This document shows, piece after piece, positions 15,140 through 20,623 of a DNA stretch of 20,623 bases; within the stretch, counting starts at the first letter, position 1; every line of letters begins with the position of its first letter. The position numbers and the translations under genes are program-made. The DNA comes from CAZOKO01 sp964580455 (GTDB lineage: Bacteria; Desulfobacterota; WTBG01). Where the stretch lies: contig CAZOKO010000043.1 in NCBI GenBank assembly GCA_964580455.1, positions 1-20,623 of the forward strand, written 5' to 3'. The notes under the pieces are model-generated. The model was not told the DNA's origin, ran no database searches, and saw only the letters and a program-made list of their open reading frames with translations.

Positions 15140-16114
15140 TCACAAAACATTTGATTCTTTCAATATATCTGAAGCAATTTCATAAACAGACATAGCAACT
15201 TCGCTTCCTGTCTCGTTGAGCAAAAGAGGGTTTGTTAATATAATAGATTTTTCAACCAGTGTATCAAAAGGAACAGGTTTTAATACATCAACATTGACAT
15301 CCAGATACTTATCTGAAACTACCCTGATAATATCCCCAACCTTTATATCCTCTTCGGATTTCGCCATATTTACTATAAGCTTTATTTTAAAATTATCTAT
15401 TTCCTGATTCATGACGGAGGCGCTTTCTCCATCAATTTTACCAACTGCTGCAATCAACTCGACAACAGAGTTGATTTTTTCCTCACTTCCAGGATCAATC
15501 GATTTTTTAATCAAATTTAATATTTGATCATTTTTCGAAAACAACTGGCTTAATCTGCGATAAAGAGCACTTTTTATAAATCCATAGGCATTCTGAACTG
15601 AGGTTGGGAAAGGAGATACAACTACTATTTTCCCCTCTGTATAAATGAAAAAGTCCAAGATGTTAAACGAGGAGCCTGCACCTAAATCTAAAAGGATATA
15701 GTCTGCGTCTAATTTTTTTAAATTTCTCAAAATCCTTGCTTCCTGACTATATTTGGGGTTAGCAAGATAGAGAATATCATCACCGCCGCTTATCAGTTTC
15801 AAATTATCAATGGGTGTTTCAATACACACCTCGTTTAAGTTATCAATTCTTCTTTTAAGAAAATCGTTTAATGTATGCTCTGGATATCTAATTCCTAAAA
15901 GGGTATGCAGGTTTGCTCCACCCAGATCAGCATCAATGATAATGACTTTTTTACCCATCTTTGCCAGTCTACTTCCCAAAGCTAGGGTGACAAAGCTCTT
16001 CCCTGTCCCTCCTTTTCCACCACCAATTGACCACATCTTCTTCGTGATGGGAGCCTCCTTTTCTTCTTCCGGAAGGTCATTTTGTGCTACAGTTTCTTTA
16101 ATCTGTAAAGTCAT
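15140..16114 (-). CDS. MinD/ParA-family ATPase (FlhG-like)
   Basis: A P-loop ATPase of 324 residues that would dimerise on ATP and position or count a cell structure, as MinD, ParA and FlhG do. After an acidic 25-residue leader it has the deviant Walker A box GGGKGGTGKS (31-40) with the signature Lys34, then IIIDADLGGANLHTLLG (59-75) typical of FlhG/MinD, and a Walker B-like DYILLDLGAGSS about 135-146. Transport-type DxD positions are intact. A C-terminal membrane-targeting helix as in MinD is not obvious. It is 14 bp downstream of PilZ and 7 bp upstream of the HDOD gene, so co-transcription is very likely. FlhG-type, MinD-type and orphan ParA roles cannot be separated without flagellar or plasmid context, which is absent here. 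Confidence 0.9.
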   Translation of the reverse strand: MTLQIKETVAQNDLPEEEKEAPITKKMWSIGGGKGGTGKSFVTLALGSRLAKMGKKVIIIDADLGGANLHTLLGIRYPEHTLNDFLKRRIDNLNEVCIETPIDNLKLISGGDDILYLANPKYSQEARILRNLKKLDADYILLDLGAGSSFNILDFFIYTEGKIVVVSPFPTSVQNAYGFIKSALYRRLSQLFSKNDQILNLIKKSIDPGSEEKINSVVELIAAVGKIDGESASVMNQEIDNFKIKLIVNMAKSEEDIKVGDIIRVVSDKYLDVNVDVLKPVPFDTLVEKSIILTNPLLLNETGSEVAMSVYEIASDILKESNVL

Positions 16115-16128
16115 ATTCTTCTCACGGT

Positions 16129-16590
16129 TTAAGGTTGAACTGATAGATTATCCCATAAATTCCAGATGAGATTTTTATCTCCTGTGCCTAAAGATAAATA
16201 TTTCTCAAGAACATCTTTATCTTTCTCATCCAGGTTATAAAACTTAATTCCCAGATATAAGAAGTTCATATTTCTCTTTTTAACCCTTTTGTGCCACCTG
16301 ACGATACCCGAAAAACTCATTTTATGTACCCCATCAGGCAAATTAAATTCTACCGCCATTTCTATGTTGGTATATGTGAGGAGTGAATCACTTATATTTA
16401 AAAAGTCGTCCCTGATTTCCAAAGATACTCCACTAAAAGAGATATCCTGAATAAATCCCTGGAAGCTGCTTTTCCCTTTAAAGCTCTTTTCAAAAAATGT
16501 ACAGGTAACCACAGCAGGAACACTGTGTCGCTGATGGTCTCTCTTTTCTATCTTCATTTTTTCATCATTATTAAAATCTTCCATAACCAT
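16129..16590 (-). CDS. PilZ-domain cyclic-di-GMP effector
   Basis: A 153-residue protein made almost entirely of one PilZ domain, which binds cyclic-di-GMP and changes partner activity. Both binding motifs are present in the proper order: RxxxR as RDHQR (R17, R21) and DxSxxG as DISFSG (D49, S51, G54). The second half follows the PilZ barrel pattern, with FSGIVRWHKR and YLGIKFYNLDEKD. The C-terminal 25 residues are not recognised. ATG 16590 is used; an in-frame ATG two codons later is possible. Ten bases separate it from the HD-GYP remnant upstream, and 14 from the ATPase downstream, so it likely links cyclic-di-GMP to that ATPase and the HDOD protein. Confidence 0.9.
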   Translation of the reverse strand: MVMEDFNNDEKMKIEKRDHQRHSVPAVVTCTFFEKSFKGKSSFQGFIQDISFSGVSLEIRDDFLNISDSLLTYTNIEMAVEFNLPDGVHKMSFSGIVRWHKRVKKRNMNFLYLGIKFYNLDEKDKDVLEKYLSLGTGDKNLIWNLWDNLSVQP

Positions 16591-16600
16591 TCTCTCTTCT

Positions 16601-16762
16601 TTAAATGTTAAAAGGAATAACGTTATCTTCCGTTTCGACTATTTTACTCTCAAAAACTTTTTTAAGGGCCTTTACAACTTCCGGATGAAATTGTTTTCCA
16701 GACTCATTCTCGATTTCCTCCAAAGCCTTTGCTGGATACTTCATACCCTTTTTAAATCGGTA
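16601..16762 (-). pseudogene. 3' remnant of an HD-GYP-domain protein
   Basis: A 53-codon open stretch ends 10 bp before the PilZ start. It reads RFKKGMKYPAKALEEIENES, then GKQFHPEVVKALKKVF, and matches the last helices of HD-GYP phosphodiesterases, where 'RPYRKGM...ALEEI...SGxQFDPEVVxAF' is standard. The catalytic HD and GYP motifs, which should lie upstream, are absent. An in-frame TAG at 16763-16765 closes the frame and the sequence beyond is A+T-rich and non-coding. The gene has lost its 5' part, apparently at the boundary with the promoter region of the divergent lipoprotein gene. A 47-residue peptide from ATG 16744 could still be translated but would lack activity. Confidence 0.72.
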
Positions 16763-16862
16763 CTACTTACGAAAATCTTTATAATTTTTATGCTTTTTCT
16801 TTTATCATTATAGATTTTTGTTGAAAATATAGATGGATTAGCGTAAATCATAAGAGATTCAG

Positions 16863-16881
16863 ACTCTTTTATATAAAGAGT
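16863..16881. promoter_or_regulatory. Palindromic operator candidate upstream of the CsgG-like gene
   Basis: ACTCTTT-TATAT-AAAGAGT is a perfect inverted repeat with 7-bp arms and a 5-base centre, ending six bases before the -35 box. Its position suits a regulator binding site, but the site could also be chance in A+T-rich DNA. Confidence 0.4.
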
Positions 16882-16886
16882 TTCGT

Positions 16887-16915
16887 TTGACATAAAACGA
16901 TTATGGTAGTATAGG
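16887..16915 (+). promoter_or_regulatory. Sigma70-type promoter of the CsgG-like gene
   Basis: A consensus -35 TTGACA (16887-16892), a 17-bp spacer and a -10 of TATAGG (16910-16915; four of six consensus bases). Transcription would start near 16922. The Shine-Dalgarno AAGGAG (16942-16947) is seven bases before the ATG. Confidence 0.72.
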
Positions 16916-16954
16916 TTTTTATATTCATTAACCAATTACTTAAGGAGAGAGATT

Positions 16955-17704
16955 ATGGTAAGAAAGATTATTAAAACAGATTTAATCATATGGAGTATAT
17001 TTTCTTTGACTTTGAGTGGGTGTGCCAGCCTTATGGAACCACAGGCAAAGGTAACAAGTGGAGGGGGTCCAGGTATTCAACAGGCACAGCAAGAGGCATA
17101 CAATGGTCCCAAAGCTCGTATTGCTGTTTCAAGATTTACCGACAGGACTGCTAAAGGCTGGTGGACCGGACAAATTGGGGACGGTATGGCAGAGATGCTT
17201 ACCACTTCTCTTTTTAACACCAATCGATTTATTGTGCTGGAGAGACAGACCCTAAAGGATGTAATGGCAGAACAGGATCTGGGAGCATCAGGACGTATCA
17301 AGAAAGAAACGGCAGCCCCTATAGGTCAGATTGAAGGTGCTGAACTTCTGGTAACAGGAGCCGTTACTGAATTTGAACCAGGATCTTCTGGGATTGGCGG
17401 AGGGATAGGAGGAGGATCGAGCAGCATCATTGGAGGCATTCTGGGAGGCATCAAAAGATCCCACATTGCCATTGACATAAGAGTTATTGATACCAGGACT
17501 TCAAGAATTCTAGCTGCCACCACCGTGGAAGGTAAGGCTACTGACATCGGTGGACTTGGTGGATTAGCCGGTGGCCACCTTGGTGGCGGATTGGGAGGAT
17601 GGCATAAGCAGCCTATAGAAAAAGCATTAAGAATAGCTATAGGAGCAGCCGTAGATTTTATTGCTTCACAAACCCCTGCTCAGTATTATCACTACACAAA
17701 CTAA
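16955..17704 (+). CDS. CsgG-family lipoprotein
   Basis: A 249-residue lipoprotein with a signal peptide and lipobox LSGC (Cys23); Ala at +2 predicts outer-membrane sorting. The body resembles the CsgG/curli-secretion family: ARIAVSRFTDRT (about 54-65), GDGMAEMLTTSLFNTNRFIVLER (about 76-97), GAELLVTGAVTEF, then IDIRVIDTRTSRIL with 'EGKA' after it. In curli systems CsgG forms an outer-membrane export pore, but many homologues are stand-alone lipoproteins of unknown role. Two Gly-rich segments (about 143-166 and 199-215) replace or extend loops. No csgA, csgE or csgF is nearby, so curli secretion is not implied. It is monocistronic by appearance, with its own promoter and a repeat-rich gap behind it. 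Confidence 0.85.
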   Translation: MVRKIIKTDLIIWSIFSLTLSGCASLMEPQAKVTSGGGPGIQQAQQEAYNGPKARIAVSRFTDRTAKGWWTGQIGDGMAEMLTTSLFNTNRFIVLERQTLKDVMAEQDLGASGRIKKETAAPIGQIEGAELLVTGAVTEFEPGSSGIGGGIGGGSSSIIGGILGGIKRSHIAIDIRVIDTRTSRILAATTVEGKATDIGGLGGLAGGHLGGGLGGWHKQPIEKALRIAIGAAVDFIASQTPAQYYHYTN

Positions 17705-17781
17705 CTTAACCGTTTAGGAATTTCTTCTTTCAACAGATGCAGTTGCGAAAGGTTGTGCTCAAGGCAACAATCAAAAAGATT

Positions 17782-17834
17782 CTGGATACTGGTTGCTAGA
17801 TGCTGGATAAATACAAATCGGAATATGTATCCAG
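17782..17834. repeat. Inverted repeat CTGGATAC / GTATCCAG
   Basis: Perfect 8-bp arms (17782-17789 and 17827-17834) with a 37-base centre that repeats CTGGAT once more (17802-17808 region). This type of GGATACTGG-rich repeat commonly forms dispersed intergenic elements. Confidence 0.5.
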
Positions 17835-17852
17835 TACAAGTGGAAAATCTCA

Positions 17853-17920
17853 TTCCTCGCAATGACAGTCTTTCAACTATCACACTGACAACGAGGAATC
17901 CTGTTCCTCGCAATGACAGT
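17853..17920. repeat. Two direct copies of a 17-bp GTCATTGCGAGG-type repeat
   Basis: TTCCTCGCAATGACAGT occurs identically at 17853-17869 and 17904-17920. Its reverse complement begins CTGTCATTGCGAGG, a motif seen in dispersed palindromic repeats of many Gram-negative genomes. The second copy is part of a hairpin with the preceding CGAGGAA. Confidence 0.65.
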
Positions 17921-18018
17921 TAGTTATTTATATGAGCATAGAAAATTAAGATACGGGACACTAGCATCTTGTGTATCCGGTTGTTATTAAGTTTTCTAAC
18001 CATAAAAGGTACCAAACC

Positions 18019-18525
18019 ATGAGATTACTTTTTCTTATATCATTTTTAATTCTGGCACTCTGCATTCCATACACCCTTTTACTAGCTGGAGAAAATCATC
18101 CAGCAAAAGAAGTTCTCAGAGACACCCTGGAAGGATGGAAAGGAACACGCCCTTACTGGGAACACCCCGACTATATCTACCCTTATCCCCATCACTATCC
18201 TTATCCCAACTACCCTTACTACCCTTATCCTCCCCCACCTTATCAGCGATATGAGGAGTCAAGGAAGTCACCATATGACTCTCTTTCAGTGAAACAGGCT
18301 GGTAGAATCTCAATAGTAGTACAACCCCTTGATGCAAAAGTTTTTGTCGATGGCTACCAGCTAAAACAGAAAGACGATCTAACCTATGAGATAGGACTTT
18401 TGACAGGATTACACAGGGTGGAAGTTAAAAAAGAAGGATATAAACCTCACTCCATAGAGGTATTAGTTGAAGCAGGCAAAACAGTTTCTCTCGCAATTGA
18501 ATTAAAGAAAGGGAAGGTTAAGTAG
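18019..18525 (+). CDS. Secreted PEGA-domain protein with Tyr/Pro-rich linker
   Basis: A 168-residue exported protein. Residues 1-24 are a signal peptide (MRLLFLISFLILALC core, likely cleavage after LAG). Residues about 50-77 are a striking low-complexity stretch of Tyr, Pro and His (PYPHHYPYPNYPYYPYPPPP). Residues about 95-168 form a PEGA domain: GRISIVVQPLDAKVFVDG, then GLLTGLHRVEVKKEGYKPH and a final strand. PEGA domains are usually surface or periplasmic beta modules of S-layer or sensor proteins. ATG 18019 is chosen since it begins the signal peptide and follows AAAGG; the GTG at 17971 would bury the signal peptide. Its 3' end overlaps the convergent glycerophosphotransferase gene by 24 bp. 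Role unknown; an envelope or cell-surface structural function is likely. Confidence 0.8.
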   Translation: MRLLFLISFLILALCIPYTLLLAGENHPAKEVLRDTLEGWKGTRPYWEHPDYIYPYPHHYPYPNYPYYPYPPPPYQRYEESRKSPYDSLSVKQAGRISIVVQPLDAKVFVDGYQLKQKDDLTYEIGLLTGLHRVEVKKEGYKPHSIEVLVEAGKTVSLAIELKKGKVK

Positions 18526-19575
18526 TTGATATATCTTTTCTATTGCCCTGTCTGTGGCTGTTCCCGGCTTATGAAAAAATCTTTGTGCAAATGATCGCCG
18601 AATTTCACTTTTTTCATGAGGATGTTCCAATCCGTGTTGAATAGCCTTTCTCAAACTATCCATGTCATTGACAATTACTCCTGTATCTCTTCCCCAATCT
18701 TCCAGGTCTGAGGTCTTTAACCCCCGCCCAAGCTCTTTCTTCTTATGGAATCGAATAAGGCGAGGAACATCATAGAGCACAATGGGCCTGTCCACTAAGC
18801 AAAATTCATTAATTACTGAACTAATATCACTTACCAGAAGATCACTAATAAACAGATAGGGAATAATATTATAATCTTCAATTATCCTTACATTAGATTT
18901 TTCAAATTTAGCAAGCTTCTGTTTCCAGTCCTCCGACTTACGCCTCCACTGCTTGTAGGCTCTATCATGGAGCTTAATAAGAAAATTGACCTCCATATCA
19001 GCAATAGTATTTATAATCTGCTCTCCTACCATTTGAAGGGAAGAACTGGTTATGCTTGGACGTGTGGGTGCATAAATAACAGTAGGCAAGTGGTTATCAA
19101 TCCTTAAAGCCTTTTTGATTTTTTCTCTGTCCAAACTTTCGTTAACCAGCGGGTCAACCTTGGGCATACCTATCATCTCGAACCTTTCGTCATCTTCAGC
19201 AAGTCCCCAAGTTTCCATAAACTTCCTCTTCATATACTCCCCGGCAAGGAATAATCTATCATATTCCAGTGCCTTCTTATGTACTGCCCTGTTTTTCAAA
19301 GATACTCCATGGAAAATCTGTACTCTTATATCAGCATTTTTGCGCTCATAAAAGAAGCTGGGACAGATACACATGTCATAGTGACGAAGGTAAGTTAAAG
19401 TCTTATAGATGATTTTTTCATCATTAAGACCAATAGTATTATAGAGTTCCTTCACTTTATGATTAGCAGTAAACCAGAGTTCAATCCGCTCATCACGTTT
19501 AAGCCGTTCGTGAATGGGTTTAAACATCGCATAATTCATAGGACTCGAAGCACAAAAGAGGATTTTTTTTGCCAT
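18502..19575 (-). CDS. CDP-glycerol glycerophosphotransferase-like enzyme (TagB/TagF family)
   Basis: A 357-residue GT-B-type transferase resembling the C-terminal catalytic domain of TagB/TagF, which transfer glycerol phosphate from CDP-glycerol to a growing surface polymer. Family features in order: QIFHGVSLKN (about 87-97) with the catalytic-type His, IGMPKVDPL, VIYAPTRPSITSSS (about 165-178), LIKLHDRAY, and SDISSVINEFCLVDRPIVLYD (about 252-272), the signature nucleotide-alcohol-binding stretch. There is no N-terminal membrane helix, fitting a peripheral membrane enzyme. It follows the nucleotidyltransferase gene by 22 bp, suggesting that enzyme makes its activated CDP substrate. In Gram-negatives such genes build capsule, O-antigen or lipooligosaccharide decorations. 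The polymer and the alcohol (glycerol or another) are not known. Confidence 0.83.
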   Translation of the reverse strand: MAKKILFCASSPMNYAMFKPIHERLKRDERIELWFTANHKVKELYNTIGLNDEKIIYKTLTYLRHYDMCICPSFFYERKNADIRVQIFHGVSLKNRAVHKKALEYDRLFLAGEYMKRKFMETWGLAEDDERFEMIGMPKVDPLVNESLDREKIKKALRIDNHLPTVIYAPTRPSITSSSLQMVGEQIINTIADMEVNFLIKLHDRAYKQWRRKSEDWKQKLAKFEKSNVRIIEDYNIIPYLFISDLLVSDISSVINEFCLVDRPIVLYDVPRLIRFHKKKELGRGLKTSDLEDWGRDTGVIVNDMDSLRKAIQHGLEHPHEKSEIRRSFAQRFFHKPGTATDRAIEKIYQLLNLPFL

Positions 19576-19597
19576 TATAAATCTGCCCGAATTAAAC

Positions 19598-20317
19598 TTA
19601 ACAATTTCTATCTACAATCCTGGGATAGACAACTTCCTTTGCCTTCTCATAATCTTCTGCAAAATCAATCTCAATCCAGGGAAGATTACCGATGTCTACT
19701 GCATACAAGTGATGGTATGAGGCAATCTGCTGAAAGGCAAAGGGGACCCACTTATTTACAAGCCCTTTAGAAATGAGCTCATCCACCTTTTCGAAGAGAA
19801 CCTTTGCTCCAGCAGGAGAAAACTTGACAATTCCAAGATTCTCTCCATCCGCCTGGTGGGTGGGCATCTCTTTACCAATATCGATCACTCTATCCGAATT
19901 AACCTTTACCTTCATCTCTTCATCACCCATATCGCCCTGCTTACCCATAGTCAAGGCATCTGGGCGTTTAGATTCTAATAATTTCCCCAATATTAAAGGA
20001 TGGAAGAGAACATCAGAATTGAGGACAACAAAACCATCGTGAGTTTCCCCCTTTGCCAACCAGAGCGAATAGATACTGTTTGTCTCAGCAAAACGATGGT
20101 TTGTGATGTAGTGTATCTTATCCCCACATGCCGCCCTGATCTTATCTTCACAAAAGCCCGTAACAATAACAATTTCATCCAAACCATAGTGGTAAAGAGA
20201 GGCTATCTGATGTTCTATGATGGATCTATCACCAACTTTCAAAAGACACTTTGGAAGATTCTCAGTTAAAGAAAGCATCCTCTTGCTTTCCCCAGCTGCT
20301 AAAATAATTGCTTTCAC
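19598..20317 (-). CDS. Sugar/alcohol-phosphate nucleotidyltransferase (LicC-like)
   Basis: A 239-residue cytoplasmic NTP transferase that activates a phosphorylated sugar or alcohol. The Rossmann-like core starts MKAIILAAGESKRM (GxxxR loop, residues 9-13), followed by LPKCLLKVGDRSIIEHQI (about 21-38), the metal-binding NSDVLFHP (D102), and a C-terminal WIEIDFAEDYEKA (about 214-226). AETNSIYSLWLA (78-89) is like the LicC/IPCT group that uses CTP with choline-, inositol- or aminoethyl-phosphonate-type substrates. Pairing with a CDP-glycerol-type transferase 22 bp downstream supports a CTP-dependent role. It begins at GTG 20317 behind GGTGAGG. Substrate remains undetermined. Confidence 0.86.
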   Translation of the reverse strand: MKAIILAAGESKRMLSLTENLPKCLLKVGDRSIIEHQIASLYHYGLDEIVIVTGFCEDKIRAACGDKIHYITNHRFAETNSIYSLWLAKGETHDGFVVLNSDVLFHPLILGKLLESKRPDALTMGKQGDMGDEEMKVKVNSDRVIDIGKEMPTHQADGENLGIVKFSPAGAKVLFEKVDELISKGLVNKWVPFAFQQIASYHHLYAVDIGNLPWIEIDFAEDYEKAKEVVYPRIVDRNC

Positions 20318-20368
20318 AAAACCTCACCACTACTAATACAAAGATTACAACTTTATGTCTCTAATCTT

Positions 20369-20443
20369 GTCATTCCCACGGAAGCGGGAATCCAGAAGCA
20401 GTTGTTACAATTATCCCGGACTTGATACGGGGCAGGAATGACA
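20369..20443. repeat. Two-hairpin palindromic repeat (REP/RPE-like)
   Basis: The ends TGTCATTCC (20369-20377) and GGAATGACA (20435-20443) are perfect inverted 9-mers. Inside lie hairpins ATTCCC/GGGAAT (20372-20377 and 20386-20391) and CCCG/CGGG (20415-20418 and 20428-20431), the latter within CCCGGACTTGATACGGGG. The motifs 'GTCATTCCCxCGGAAGCGGGAATCCAG' and 'CCGGACTTGATACGGGG' recur as dispersed repeats in many bacteria. It fills the gap upstream of the nucleotidyltransferase gene. Confidence 0.72.
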
Positions 20444-20485
20444 GGGATCTGAATAGTTACGAATTTTTCAGCCAAAAGTTCTTCA

Positions 20486-20623
20486 TTAAAATGTGCACAG
20501 ATATTCTTCGTTTAAATAATATGTTAGAGGGAAATGGTTGTCAATAACTTTTGGTGCGCCTGCGGCTAAGGCAGCAGTTCCGCAACTTAAAATAATTTCT
20601 ATAAAACTTCCTTCAAAACCAAT
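20486..20623 (-). CDS. Unidentified protein, C-terminal part only (runs off the window)
   Basis: Forty-five open codons end at TAA 20486-20488 and run past the window edge. They include SFIEIILSCGTAALAAGAP, a hydrophobic stretch of possible membrane-helix length, followed by KVIDNHFPLTYYLNEEYL. It lies on the same strand as the nucleotidyltransferase, 168 bp upstream, and may belong to the same surface-polymer locus. I do not recognise the family. Codon use is ordinary for the window, and a real gene is probable because the frame is clean up to the edge. Confidence 0.5.
   Translation of the reverse strand: MGFEGSFIEIILSCGTAALAAGAPKVIDNHFPLTYYLNEEYLCTF

Larger units (their letters stand above)
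17705..18018. other. Repeat-rich intergenic region
   Basis: This 314-bp gap has no credible gene; short ORFs on both strands show no domain-like sequence. It carries an inverted CTGGATAC/GTATCCAG pair, two direct copies of TTCCTCGCAATGACAGT and a short hairpin CGAGGAA-TCCTG-TTCCTCG (17892-17910), as listed separately. These resemble dispersed intergenic repeats. Confidence 0.6.

Noticed and set aside
16741..16935. 64-codon minus-strand ORF in the CsgG promoter region
   Set aside because: It overlaps a clear promoter, has low-complexity A+T-driven composition, and only its last codons overlap the HD-GYP remnant in another frame.
17701..17913. 70-codon minus-strand ORF in the repeat-rich gap
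   Set aside because: It is made of repeat sequence, lacks a Shine-Dalgarno and shows no recognisable fold.
17853..17920. CRISPR-like array
   Set aside because: Only two copies of a 17-bp repeat, with no regular spacer series and no cas genes.

Overview
The window reads as chromosome of a Gram-negative, moderately A+T-rich bacterium. It has a beta-barrel protein ending in Phe, Sec signal peptides, a lipoprotein with an outer-membrane-type lipobox, and cyclic-di-GMP/HDOD signalling proteins. A deltaproteobacterial (Desulfobacterota-like) or Planctomycetota/Brocadiales-like host would fit, but nothing here fixes the taxon. No rRNA, tRNA or CRISPR array was seen.

Layout. (1) 1-692: N-terminal GTPase region of a FeoB-type iron transporter on the minus strand, with a Cys-rich leader and an in-frame stop inside the G domain. 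(2) 828-1219: decayed DDE transposase remnant. (3) 1394-9549, all minus: an envelope/transport block. In transcription order it holds a truncated YeeE/YedE sulfur-transport protein, a SulP permease with a STAS domain, a secreted beta-rich protein with a CGC motif, a small DUF2892 membrane protein, an MMPL/RND exporter with its own DUF2892-like C-terminal tail, a LolA-like 'outer membrane lipoprotein-sorting' protein and a DUF1302-like barrel. The last four probably form one trans-envelope module. (4) 9477-11000: an IS3-family element with two ORFs joined by a -1 slippage site. It replaced the 5' end of the YeeE gene and ends 19 bp past the stop of the next gene. No target duplication is visible, so the two blocks may have been joined by IS-mediated deletion or recombination. 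(5) 11020-16762, all minus: a signalling block. In transcription order it holds an HD-GYP C-terminal remnant, a PilZ protein, a MinD/ParA-like ATPase, an HDOD protein and a hybrid GAF-PAS3 histidine kinase with a receiver domain. A long imperfect palindrome separates HDOD from the kinase. (6) 16955-18525, plus: a CsgG-family lipoprotein behind a clear sigma70-type promoter, then a secreted PEGA-domain protein with a Tyr/Pro-rich linker, separated by repeat-rich DNA. (7) 18502-20623, minus: a surface-polymer block with a CDP-glycerol glycerophosphotransferase-like enzyme, a LicC-like nucleotidyltransferase and the tail of an unidentified protein, with a two-hairpin repeat between the last two.

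Most notable: the MMPL-DUF2892 fusion beside a free-standing DUF2892 gene, the IS3 junction that truncates yeeE, the truncated HD-GYP next to a PilZ/ParA/HDOD cluster, and the FeoB stop codon after which homologous-looking sequence resumes. No wholly new system is demonstrated. The trans-envelope RND/DUF2892/secreted-protein module is the best candidate for an under-described one.
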